Source: CAZJRQ01 sp964548535 (GTDB lineage Bacteria; Bacillota; Clostridia; Oscillospirales; Ruminococcaceae). Taken from it: 6,252 nt of DNA. The notes under the pieces are model-generated. The model was not told the DNA's origin. It worked only from the letters and a program-made list of their open reading frames with translations, and ran no database searches. Each line of letters begins with the position of its first letter. Position 1 is the stretch's first letter. The position numbers and the translations under genes are program-made. Below are positions 1-6,252 of this stretch, one piece after another. The stretch is from the NCBI GenBank assembly GCA_964548535.1, contig CAZJRQ010000065.1, positions 1 to 6,252 on the forward strand, written 5' to 3'.

Positions 1-227
1 ACTATGTAAAAAAATCAGCTGAAGAGCTTGATATTAAGCACCAGTATATTCATTCTGGAGCGGGACATGATGCACAGTTTGCGTCATATATGCTGCCGAC
101 TACGATGATTTTTGTGCAGTCAAAGGACGGGCTTTCTCACTGTGAACCAGAATTTTCAACTGTTGAGCATTGCACAAAAGGTGCATCAGTAATGCTGAAT
201 GCGGTTTTGAAAGCTGATAATGATTAG
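1..227 (+). CDS. M20-family Zn-dependent amidohydrolase, hydantoinase/carbamoylase type (3' end only)
   Basis: The reading frame is open from base 3 to a TAG at 225-227, giving the last 74 residues; the start lies before the window. The visible tail has the signature of the M20 branch that includes N-carbamoyl-L-amino-acid hydrolase, beta-ureidopropionase and allantoate amidohydrolase: an SGAGHDA motif (about 13 codons upstream of an IFVQSKDGLSH block) followed by EPEFS. In this family the His of the GLSH motif is the last ligand of the two-metal centre, and the SGAGHDA segment lies in the active site. These cytoplasmic enzymes split a C-N bond in ureido or carbamoyl compounds, releasing CO2 and ammonia. 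The substrate cannot be decided from the tail, so no symbol is given. The gene ends 13 bases before the alcohol dehydrogenase start, and its stop codon abuts that gene's ribosome binding site, so the two are very likely co-transcribed and translationally linked. Confidence 0.85.
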   Translation, partial: YVKKSAEELDIKHQYIHSGAGHDAQFASYMLPTTMIFVQSKDGLSHCEPEFSTVEHCTKGASVMLNAVLKADND

Positions 228-240
228 GAGATAATTTGAT

Positions 241-1395
241 ATGGGACGAGAGTTTAGAATTCCAAACAAGGTTTTTACTGGTGAGGGCGCATTATTAACT
301 GCTGAATCAACTATAAAATCCTGCGGTAAAAAAGCATTAATAGTTACAGGCGGACATGTGTCAAAGCTGGATTGTTTTAAAAATCTGACTGATTTGCTTG
401 ATGAGATTAAAATTGAATATGCTGTTTTTTCAGGTATAACAGGCGAGCCAGATGATAAAATGATCAACAGCGGTGTATCTGTATTCAAGGCAGAAAAATG
501 CGATTTTCTAATTGCAATTGGTGGGGGAAGTCCGCTTGATTCTATGAAAGCAATTGCTGCATTATCAGTGCTTGGCGGAGAAATTTCTGATTATATGGGA
601 AAGCTAATTGAAAGCGATATGCCTAAAATGATAGCTATTCCAACAACAGCTGGAACAGGCTCTGAGGTTACAAAGTTTACGATTATAACAGATTCTCACA
701 AGAACATAAAAATGCTATTAAAGGGCGATTGCCTAGTACCAGATATTGCGATAGTTGACGGAGCGTTTTCACAAAGTTCACCATCTACAGTAACAGCGGC
801 AACTGGTCTTGATGCTTTAACTCATGCAATTGAATGCTATACTTCAAGACTTGCACAGCCACTTACTGATTCCGTTTCAATTGCGGCAGTTAAGCGTATT
901 TTTAAATATCTTCCAACAGCTTTTGCAGACGGCACAAATAAGCAGGCGAGAGATCAAATGGCTATTGCAGCATTGGAGGCAGGAATAGCAATAAACAATG
1001 GTTCTGTTACAATAGTTCACGGTATGAGCCGACCAATTGGAGCGTTATTTCATTGTCCGCACGGAATGTCAAATGCTATTTTGCTTGAAAAATGTTTGAG
1101 TTTTGCGTATGACGGAGCAATTGACAAGTTTGCCGAGCTGGCAAGAGCAATCGGTGCAGTTAGTCCTTATGATAATGACGAGATTGCAGCTGAGGCATTT
1201 ATAAATGCTGTTGGAGATTTATGCAGGCAGTGTAAAATTCCTACGCTTGCACAGTTTGGAGTAGACAAAGATGTTTTTTACAATTCTATTGATAAGATGA
1301 CAGATGATGCTATTGCAAGCGGAAGTCCAGCAAACACATTAAAAAATGTGACAAGGGAAGATGTTGTTTCAATTTACAGATCGCTATATGAATAG
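241..1395 (+). CDS. Iron-containing (group III) alcohol dehydrogenase
   Basis: This 384-residue protein has the usual length and layout of Fe-dependent alcohol dehydrogenases. The N-terminal dinucleotide-binding half carries the GGGSPLD motif (residues 94-100), followed by IPTTAGTGSEVT (133-144). The all-helical C-terminal half carries the expected metal ligands Asp191 and His195 (GLDALTHAIE), His260 (VHGMSRPIG) and His274 (HCPHG). All four are present, so the enzyme should be active. The family reduces aldehydes or ketones with NAD(P)H, or does the reverse, in the cytoplasm; the substrate cannot be read from the sequence. The ATG at 241 is preceded by AGGAG (226-230) with a 10-base spacer, which supports this start. 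It lies 13 bases after an M20 amidohydrolase gene and before a terminator, so it is the last gene of that operon. A role in handling a semialdehyde or ketone formed downstream of the amidohydrolase is an inference from this neighbour only. Confidence 0.93.
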   Translation: MGREFRIPNKVFTGEGALLTAESTIKSCGKKALIVTGGHVSKLDCFKNLTDLLDEIKIEYAVFSGITGEPDDKMINSGVSVFKAEKCDFLIAIGGGSPLDSMKAIAALSVLGGEISDYMGKLIESDMPKMIAIPTTAGTGSEVTKFTIITDSHKNIKMLLKGDCLVPDIAIVDGAFSQSSPSTVTAATGLDALTHAIECYTSRLAQPLTDSVSIAAVKRIFKYLPTAFADGTNKQARDQMAIAALEAGIAINNGSVTIVHGMSRPIGALFHCPHGMSNAILLEKCLSFAYDGAIDKFAELARAIGAVSPYDNDEIAAEAFINAVGDLCRQCKIPTLAQFGVDKDVFYNSIDKMTDDAIASGSPANTLKNVTREDVVSIYRSLYE

Positions 1396-1409
1396 ATAAA
1401 ATAATAAGG

Positions 1410-1450
1410 CAGGTAGATTTCAAAATTTGCGAAATACTATCTGTTTTTTT
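1410..1450 (+). terminator. Intrinsic terminator after the dehydrogenase gene
   Basis: A hairpin pairs 1410-1421 with 1431-1443. It has twelve base pairs, one G-T wobble and one bulged A at 1436, with a nine-base loop. Seven T's follow directly at 1444-1450. It begins 14 bases after the dehydrogenase stop codon and should end the amidohydrolase/dehydrogenase transcript. Confidence 0.88.
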
Positions 1451-1505
1451 ATTTGTGCATAAAAATGTGATAAAGATATCTAGATTAGTAACGTATTTTC
1501 ATTGC

Positions 1506-1514
1506 TGGCATAAT
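1506..1514 (+). promoter_or_regulatory. Possible extended -10 promoter of the cysteine-rich gene
   Basis: TGGCATAAT reads as an extended -10 (TGN before CATAAT) 52 bases upstream of the ATG at 1567. No convincing -35 lies 16-18 bases upstream. A terminator sits just before this stretch, so the gene needs its own promoter somewhere in 1451-1566, and this is the best candidate. It is weak evidence in an AT-rich stretch. Confidence 0.35.
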
Positions 1515-1566
1515 ATATAAAGTAAAGTAAATAATCGTTCTTTACACTTTTGTTTTATTAGTTAAA

Positions 1567-2466
1567 ATGAAAGTTATATTCGAAGAGATTTTTAAATATA
1601 GAAAAGTTACCACTCTGCTAGCTTTTTGTGAAGGAGGGACTGTAATTAGAATTTTAGATGAATATTATTTGCCATGTAATGCTTATGACAGCAGTTATTT
1701 ATCAAGTCTTACTCAAGTAGACTGTACTTATTATCTTTCATATTATGCTTATCCAAGTATTTATGCTGTTAATAAAAAAGAACACTGCAAGCAGTTTGAT
1801 GTACAGCGGTCATACAGCAAATTAGCATGGAACGAAAAGAATAAGATATACTACGCGATTTCGCCGCAGCATCATAATACTATTTTTATACTTGATAAGG
1901 ATTTTTGTGAAATAGATATGCTTAATATATGCTTTCCGTGTTCAGACAGCTGTATACAAGACATATACTTTGATTGTAAAAACTTGATTATATATGTTGT
2001 TACGGATAGAAATATAGTGCGTTACAATTGCAATGGTGATTGTTTGGGCGTTTGGCTTTGTGCCCCTGCTGACAATGAATACAGAGCGGTTTGCACATAT
2101 AAAAACTTTGTATTTGTGGCTTATGAAAATGACAATCGCTCATATATAGCATCTTATACAAAAGACGGTGCTTTTTTAGAAAAAAAGTGTTTGGGGTATA
2201 GATATAACCTGTTTAGTATTAGAGCTGTCTGCTGTAAAAACAAACTAGAGCTTGTTGCTTTAGCAAGAAAAGATTGCGATGTTCTTGTCGGACTGGAAAT
2301 TGATTTGAACGACAGTTACACTTGTCATATTTTGCCGCCGCATTCAGTTTCAGAAATTGAAATGGAGTGTGAAACCGATACACTTGGTTTGCATTTCATT
2401 TGTTTAGCAGAGTCAAAAACTGATAAGTGCTGTAAGCTAAATACGAATGTAAAAAGATATATTTAA
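1567..2466 (+). CDS. Unrecognised cysteine-rich protein, probably beta-propeller-like
   Basis: I do not recognise this 299-residue protein. It has no signal peptide or membrane helix and should be cytoplasmic. It contains 22 cysteines (over 7 percent), spread through the chain rather than in one CxxC cluster, with local groups such as CFPCSDSC (about residues 122-129), RAVCCK and DKCCK. Aromatic residues, especially Tyr, are also abundant. From about residue 80 to 250 the sequence alternates short hydrophobic strands with polar turns roughly every 40-45 residues (for example IYYAISP..TIFILDKD, LIIYVVTD..IVRYNCNGD, FVFVAYEN..SYIASYTKDG). This is the pattern of NHL/WD-like propeller blades; the fold is my inference. 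The ATG at 1567 is the only plausible start: the frame is closed by a TAA at 1528-1530 and contains no other usual start upstream. No clear Shine-Dalgarno precedes it. The gene stands alone between terminators, so context gives no function. The cysteines could bind metal or simply reflect a reduced cytosol. Confidence 0.78.
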   Translation: MKVIFEEIFKYRKVTTLLAFCEGGTVIRILDEYYLPCNAYDSSYLSSLTQVDCTYYLSYYAYPSIYAVNKKEHCKQFDVQRSYSKLAWNEKNKIYYAISPQHHNTIFILDKDFCEIDMLNICFPCSDSCIQDIYFDCKNLIIYVVTDRNIVRYNCNGDCLGVWLCAPADNEYRAVCTYKNFVFVAYENDNRSYIASYTKDGAFLEKKCLGYRYNLFSIRAVCCKNKLELVALARKDCDVLVGLEIDLNDSYTCHILPPHSVSEIEMECETDTLGLHFICLAESKTDKCCKLNTNVKRYI

Positions 2467-2516
2467 ATCAAGCTTATATCGTGCCATTTTAAATTACCTC
2501 TCTAAAATGGAAAATA

Positions 2517-2568
2517 AAAACGAAGTTATCTTCTATTGCAAATTATGCATAAAGGATAACTTCGTTTT
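2517..2568. terminator. Bidirectional intrinsic terminator between convergent genes
   Basis: A perfect 14-base inverted repeat pairs 2517-2530 (AAAACGAAGTTATC) with 2555-2568 (GATAACTTCGTTTT), with a 24-base loop. On the plus strand the stem ends in TTTT. On the minus strand it runs into TTTTTATTTT. It lies 50 bases after the cysteine-rich gene and 24 bases after the stop of the minus-strand regulator, so it can terminate both transcripts. Confidence 0.85.
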
Positions 2569-2592
2569 GAATTGTTATGTTGTTTTTAAATG

Positions 2593-3477
2593 TTATTTCT
2601 TCTTAATAGGAATCCAAATTTCGCTGTAGTAATTAGGATTCTGATTTCCGTCTTCGTATTGACTGCAATCAGTATACATTTCGACATTGTATGCACCAGC
2701 GATTTCATATTCCTTGCAGTTTGGCAGCCATTCAGAATAGATTTTTGTGTTGACTTCCTGTAAAGCACTAGGCATAGGTCCTCTGCATGGGAACACTGCC
2801 CAAGTGTGTGCAGGGATTGTTCTGGTAACGAACCCTTGTGGAATTTCTTTTTGTGGATTATAATTATCGGCAATGATATATTCAAAGCTAGTTTCAGAAG
2901 GAGCTTGTTTCTTCTTGATTTCCTCTGATAGCTCATCAATGCAGATTCCGTATTCACCGCAAACAAGCTCACATTTACTGCTGTTATAATGCTCGGTCCA
3001 ATATTTAGGAATTTCTTCGGATGATGTTTCTGAGTCAAATATTTTTGATGTACCCATTACTGTAAATTCTGATTTTTCTTCAATTCTGTAATCCATAATA
3101 TTACCGCCTTCCAAAGTAAACTTAATTTTTAGCGGAGCAAATGACTTTAGCATTGCCCCTTCCTTTTTAGCCGACGAAGGAGTTATTCCATGAAAACGAT
3201 TGAATGCTTTTGCAAAGCTGTCAGGTGAGTCATATCCGTATTTTATAGCGACATCAATAACTTTTATATCAGTAGCCAAAAGCTCACTGCCGGCAAGCGA
3301 AAGTCTGCGGCGCCTAATATATTCACCAACTGTGAAACCGCATAAAATACTAAATGCTTTTTGAAAATAAAAGCTTGAAACATATGCCTGATTTGCAATG
3401 TCCTCAATCTTTAGGTCTTCAGTTATATTATCCTCAATATAGCCAATAGCCTGCTGCATACTAGAAATCCAATCCAT
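2593..3477 (-). CDS. AraC-family transcription regulator with GyrI-like effector-binding domain
   Basis: The product has 294 residues from the ATG at 3477. The N-terminal ~105 residues form an AraC-type double helix-turn-helix. The first recognition region is around residues 22-42 (KIEDIANQAYVSSFYFQKAF). The second is around 71-105, with the family hallmark pattern VAIKYGYDSPDSFAKAFNRF followed by GITPSSAKK. Residues ~127-294 form a GyrI-like/SOUL-type small-molecule domain ending in the typical YYSEIWIPIK strand, whose Glu (residue 286) matches the acidic ligand-site residue of the Rob/BmrR group. The DNA-binding half comes first, as in Rob and related regulators, and unlike classical AraC. 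Such proteins bind DNA in the cytoplasm and usually sense hydrophobic or cationic compounds, often controlling efflux or stress genes; the ligand here is unknown. The neighbouring sensor gene is divergent. A TTG at 3480 could extend the protein by one residue, but the ATG has the better ribosome binding site spacing. Confidence 0.92.
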   Translation of the reverse strand: MDWISSMQQAIGYIEDNITEDLKIEDIANQAYVSSFYFQKAFSILCGFTVGEYIRRRRLSLAGSELLATDIKVIDVAIKYGYDSPDSFAKAFNRFHGITPSSAKKEGAMLKSFAPLKIKFTLEGGNIMDYRIEEKSEFTVMGTSKIFDSETSSEEIPKYWTEHYNSSKCELVCGEYGICIDELSEEIKKKQAPSETSFEYIIADNYNPQKEIPQGFVTRTIPAHTWAVFPCRGPMPSALQEVNTKIYSEWLPNCKEYEIAGAYNVEMYTDCSQYEDGNQNPNYYSEIWIPIKKK

Positions 3478-3485
3478 CAAACCAT

Positions 3486-3490
3486 CTCCT
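3486..3490 (-). promoter_or_regulatory. Ribosome binding site deciding the start of the AraC-family regulator
   Basis: AGGAG on the minus strand lies 8 bases before the ATG at 3477 but only 5 before the TTG at 3480. The 8-base spacing is near optimal and ATG is the stronger codon, so the gene is taken to start at 3477. Confidence 0.75.
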
Positions 3491-3501
3491 TGTCTGTTTA
3501 T

Positions 3502-3522
3502 ATAATACTATAATTCAAGTAT
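3502..3522 (-). promoter_or_regulatory. Candidate -10 region and small inverted repeat upstream of the regulator gene
   Basis: Read on the minus strand, this stretch holds two overlapping -10-like hexamers, TATAGT (3512-3507) and TATTAT (3507-3502). An inverted repeat ATACT (3505-3509) / AGTAT (3518-3522) with an 8-base spacer overlaps them, as an autoregulatory operator might. No good -35 is visible. AT-richness makes such matches likely by chance. Confidence 0.3.
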
Positions 3523-3671
3523 GTTCGCCCGACATTTTGTGTTTTGTTTTGTCAATTTAATGCTGTATTTTAAATTCTAATTATATTTATTATACTTATT
3601 TAAAAAACATTAGTCAAATATTATTATATCTGTTGGAAAAAAATTTAATCAATCAAAACTATATTTAATTT

Positions 3672-3690
3672 GTGAACTTTGAATTTTCAC
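3672..3690. repeat. Short inverted repeat just upstream of the sensor promoter
   Basis: GTGAA (3672-3676) and TTCAC (3686-3690) are separated by 9 bases. The inner TT/AA around G3681 extends the symmetry (TTGAA). It ends 8 bases before the -35 at 3699, a position suited to an activator or repressor site. The length is modest, so it may be chance. Confidence 0.35.
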
Positions 3691-3698
3691 CGTATTAG

Positions 3699-3727
3699 TT
3701 GACTTTTTGACGTTTTTATGATATCAT
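3699..3727 (+). promoter_or_regulatory. Sigma-A type promoter of the sensor gene
   Basis: TTGACT (3699-3704) and TATCAT (3722-3727) are separated by exactly 17 bases. This places transcription start near 3734, about 30 bases before the ATG. The gene's ribosome binding site, AGGGGTG (3751-3757), follows at normal distance. Confidence 0.72.
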
Positions 3728-3764
3728 CTACCTAATAATATTTAGAAAACAGGGGTGTTAGTAT

Positions 3765-6252
3765 ATGAAAGTTAGTGCCGTTAATAGATTAGTTTTTAGT
3801 ATGATATTAATTTGTTTTTTTGCAGTATCATCACCTATGAATTTGTTGATTCAGGTGAGGGCAGATGATTTATCGGATACAAGCAGCATTCAAAGTCCGA
3901 CTCAGGCTGATGGTGAGATTTTTAGATTTGTTACTAGTGAAAATGTTTCAAATAAAATTGATCAGATACTATATCAGGTTTTTGAAAGAATGAATTACCG
4001 TATAACAATGGATGTAACTACAATGCCAAATGTTCAAGCAAACAATGGTGAATATGATGGTTTAGGAGTGTCGCTTGAGTTGTCTGATGAATATGAGAAT
4101 TTAGTAAAGGTAAAAGAACCTGTTGTTGATGTAAGGTTAAATGCCTATACTCGTTCTGACGAGAATATTGTTATTAGTGATGTTTCTGATATTGGTGATT
4201 TTAAATTTGGCATAATAAATAATTATAATATAATAGATTATTTGCAAAAACATGAAAAAACTGATTACATACTGTTTAAGGATTATATAGAACTTGGCAA
4301 TGCAGTTCTTGACGGTGAAATTGATGTTGCATTGATTATGCAGACAAGTGGATTAGAAATTAGTCTTCCATCGGGAGTTAAACTTATAAACACTGTAACG
4401 ACTGAGCCATCATATATATATGTAAATAAAGACTACAGCTATTTAGTAGATGAAATTGAAAAAAATATAAGAGCTGTTAAAAGTGATGATACTTATAATA
4501 ATATTATCGACGGAAATATTGACAATAATGAACAGTATCAAGTCTTGCACATTTCATCATATTATCCTGAAGATGTTTGGGATAGTAGAATTCAACAGAA
4601 TGTATTAGAAGAACTTAATCAAAGAGATAATGTTGATTATTATAATATTCCGCTTTATTCCAATCGTTTTCATACAAGCTATGAGCAGGACAAGCTTGCA
4701 TATTCAGCTGTTAGAACAATGTTTATTCACGAATCGCCCGATATAGTTTTGGTTTCAAATTATAGTGCGCTTCAGTTTGTTACTCAGAATTATGATATTT
4801 TGTTTAGCGGAATACCTATTGTATATTGTGGAGTTCCTTATAATACTCCAATTGACGATAGAATAAAAGATAATATAGTTGGTACAAAGGTTGATGTTTC
4901 AGCAGAGCAAACTTTAGATTTGGCACTTAACATTTATCCAGAAACGAAAAATGTATTTGTTATTAATAGTTATTCTGAAAATGGCTTGGGATACACAGAG
5001 TTAATATATAATCAGCTTCAAAAATATATGGGTGACTTAAGTATTACTTTTAATAATTGTAATCATGTGGAGCATCTTCTTGATGAAATAGCAGAATTGT
5101 CTGATGATACAATTGTGCTTTTTGGAAGTTATGCTTCAGCGCATTATCTTGATGGTAAAAGTGTTACTAGAAAGGAAATTCAAAATGAGATTTGCTCGTC
5201 TGTAGATGCACCTATTTTCAGTCTTTTTACATGTTCTAACGGTGAAATCGGCGGGAAAACAATGAGCGCAAATGTTATTGGAACTTATGCTGGCAAAATG
5301 GTTCTTGAAGTTTTGGATAATGGTATAGAAAGTGTTGAAGATACCAGTAACTATCAAGCTTGTAATACATGGACTTTTGATGATGAAGTTATAAAGAATC
5401 TAAATATAGATACAAAGGTTTTGCCTAATAAATATGAACATATAAATGGGAAAATATATTTATGGGAAAGTAATCCGCAAGCTTTTAGAAATTTGTTTGT
5501 TGCGGGCCTGTTATTAATGCTTTTTGTGATTTTTGCTATTATTTTTGCGACAGTTAATTTGCGCAAAAACAGAAGATTAACGGCACTGCAAAAAGATTTG
5601 CATACGTCTGAAGAACTTATTAAAAAGGATAAGGAAATGATTGCAGCGCAGACGATATTATCTGAGGTTATCAATAATGCTGCTCATCTTATTTATTGGA
5701 AGAATTGCAGAACTGGAAAGTATGAGGGTGTTAATAAAGCTTTTGCAGATTTTACAGGCAGTGCTGAAAACATAGGTAAAACAGATGAAGAATTGTTTGA
5801 TAAAGACTTTGCAGATTTAGTCAAAAAAGAAGACGCAATAGCCTGCTCGTTTAATCATCCTTATAAAAATGTTGCAAAATTGCAGACTGCTAATGGTTCA
5901 ACAGTAGTGTACAGTTCAACTAAAACTGTAATTTATGATGAAAGAAATAAGCCGCTTCGATTAGTTGGAATTACTGAAGAAATAACAGAAAGATATGCTT
6001 TAGAGGCAAAAGTTAAAGGTGCACTGAATAGGTTAGATATGGCATTGCAGATTTCTAATGCCGGTACTTGGGAGATTTCTGTAAAGGATAAATCTGTTTC
6101 GTTCGATAAAGGCTTTGCAAATTTATTCAAAGTTCCATTTGAATCTCCATTGCTTTTGTCCAATTTTGCAGATTATTTGGATGAAATTATGCTAAGTCAA
6201 GAAGGTAGGAAGTTTATTCATTATATTCGTAATTTCGATGCATCAGAGAATA
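3765..6252 (+). CDS. Membrane sensor with two periplasmic binding domains and PAS domains (3' end missing)
   Basis: The frame is open from the ATG at 3765 to the window edge: 829 residues without a stop. The start has AGGGGTG 7 bases upstream. Residues 1-33 are a signal peptide (hydrophobic 8-29, likely cleaved after VRA). Residues ~50-250 resemble a family 3 solute-binding (type 2 periplasmic) domain, with a YDG motif, an NLVKVKEPVVD stretch and DGEIDVALIM. Residues ~257-525 resemble the ABC_sub_bind (type 1 periplasmic) domain found in clostridial sensors: LHISSYYPEDVW, SPDIVLVSNYSALQF, then SGIPIVYCGVPYN. One transmembrane helix (~576-597) leads through a charged helical linker (~599-635) into a PAS domain (~634-742, ending in GITEEITERY). 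A second PAS-like unit starts near 755 and is cut off. The protein should sense a ligand outside the membrane and signal inside. The output (histidine kinase, GGDEF or other) is not visible. The ligand is unknown; amino acids or similar small molecules are plausible from the families. Confidence 0.88.
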   Translation, partial: MKVSAVNRLVFSMILICFFAVSSPMNLLIQVRADDLSDTSSIQSPTQADGEIFRFVTSENVSNKIDQILYQVFERMNYRITMDVTTMPNVQANNGEYDGLGVSLELSDEYENLVKVKEPVVDVRLNAYTRSDENIVISDVSDIGDFKFGIINNYNIIDYLQKHEKTDYILFKDYIELGNAVLDGEIDVALIMQTSGLEISLPSGVKLINTVTTEPSYIYVNKDYSYLVDEIEKNIRAVKSDDTYNNIIDGNIDNNEQYQVLHISSYYPEDVWDSRIQQNVLEELNQRDNVDYYNIPLYSNRFHTSYEQDKLAYSAVRTMFIHESPDIVLVSNYSALQFVTQNYDILFSGIPIVYCGVPYNTPIDDRIKDNIVGTKVDVSAEQTLDLALNIYPETKNVFVINSYSENGLGYTELIYNQLQKYMGDLSITFNNCNHVEHLLDEIAELSDDTIVLFGSYASAHYLDGKSVTRKEIQNEICSSVDAPIFSLFTCSNGEIGGKTMSANVIGTYAGKMVLEVLDNGIESVEDTSNYQACNTWTFDDEVIKNLNIDTKVLPNKYEHINGKIYLWESNPQAFRNLFVAGLLLMLFVIFAIIFATVNLRKNRRLTALQKDLHTSEELIKKDKEMIAAQTILSEVINNAAHLIYWKNCRTGKYEGVNKAFADFTGSAENIGKTDEELFDKDFADLVKKEDAIACSFNHPYKNVAKLQTANGSTVVYSSTKTVIYDERNKPLRLVGITEEITERYALEAKVKGALNRLDMALQISNAGTWEISVKDKSVSFDKGFANLFKVPFESPLLLSNFADYLDEIMLSQEGRKFIHYIRNFDASEN

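Larger units (their letters stand above)
3478..3764. other. Divergent AT-rich intergenic region
   Basis: This 287-base spacer separates the minus-strand regulator from the plus-strand sensor gene. It holds no credible coding frame and no RNA gene that I can recognise. What can be seen is the regulator's ribosome binding site and probable -10 near 3486-3512, a long T/A-rich middle (about 3540-3670), an inverted repeat at 3672-3690, and the sensor gene's promoter and ribosome binding site. Confidence 0.7.

Noticed and set aside
186..488. 100-codon open frame on the minus strand
   Set aside because: It lies across the amidohydrolase end and dehydrogenase start, both clear on the plus strand. 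Its product matches no family I know and it has no convincing start signals.
1541..1546. TTTACA as a -35 box
   Set aside because: It is only 20 bases before the ATG at 1567, leaving no room for a -10 and a transcript start upstream of the gene.
2484..2510. Inverted repeat CCATTTT / AAAATGG with a 13-base loop after the cysteine-rich gene
   Set aside because: It has only seven pairs, mostly A-T, and no T-run follows on either strand. The terminator function is better explained by the hairpin at 2517-2568.
2586..3038. 150-codon open frame on the minus strand
   Set aside because: It is an alternative frame of the AraC/GyrI regulator on the same strand, whose true frame has full domain support.
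3671..3691. CRP/FNR-like site (TGTGA...TCACC)
   Set aside because: The half-sites are 11 bases apart instead of the 6 expected for that family, so it was kept only as a generic inverted repeat.
3707..3741. Second promoter TTGACG...TAATAT overlapping the sensor promoter
   Set aside because: The spacer would be 23 bases, far from the usual 16-18. The TTGACT/TATCAT pair fits exactly.
5136..6163. Three minus-strand open frames (5136-5357, 5354-5674, 5933-6163)
   Set aside because: All lie antisense to the sensor gene, whose plus-strand frame is continuous and has recognisable domains. They are shadows of its low-GC codons.

Overview
The window is AT-rich, uses AGGAG-type ribosome binding sites and carries classical intrinsic terminators. 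Its protein families (a clostridial-style sensor with fused solute-binding domains, an AraC/GyrI-type regulator, an iron-type alcohol dehydrogenase) suggest a low-GC Firmicute, most likely an anaerobic Clostridia member. The species cannot be named from the sequence alone.

Layout: (1) 1-227 is the 3' end of an M20-family amidohydrolase gene (hydantoinase/carbamoylase type). It is followed after 13 bases by (2) an iron-type alcohol dehydrogenase (241-1395). The two look like the end of one operon, closed by an intrinsic terminator at 1410-1450. (3) 1567-2466 is a lone gene for an unrecognised, extremely cysteine-rich cytoplasmic protein that looks like a beta-propeller. (4) It converges on a minus-strand AraC-family regulator with a C-terminal GyrI-like ligand domain (2593-3477). 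The two genes share a strong hairpin at 2517-2568 that can terminate transcription from either side. (5) A 287-base AT-rich intergenic region follows, holding a good sigma-A promoter (TTGACT-17-TATCAT). (6) From 3765 to the window end runs one large open gene of at least 829 codons. It encodes a membrane sensor with a signal peptide, two different periplasmic binding-protein domains, one transmembrane helix and PAS domains. Its output domain lies beyond the window.

How the genes work together: the hydrolase and dehydrogenase probably act in catabolism of a ureido or carbamoyl nitrogen compound, but the substrate is not determined. The regulator and the sensor are divergent and share an upstream region, so cross-regulation is possible but not shown. 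The cysteine-rich gene is a single transcription unit with no evident partner. No RNA genes, insertion sequences, CRISPR arrays or attachment sites were seen.
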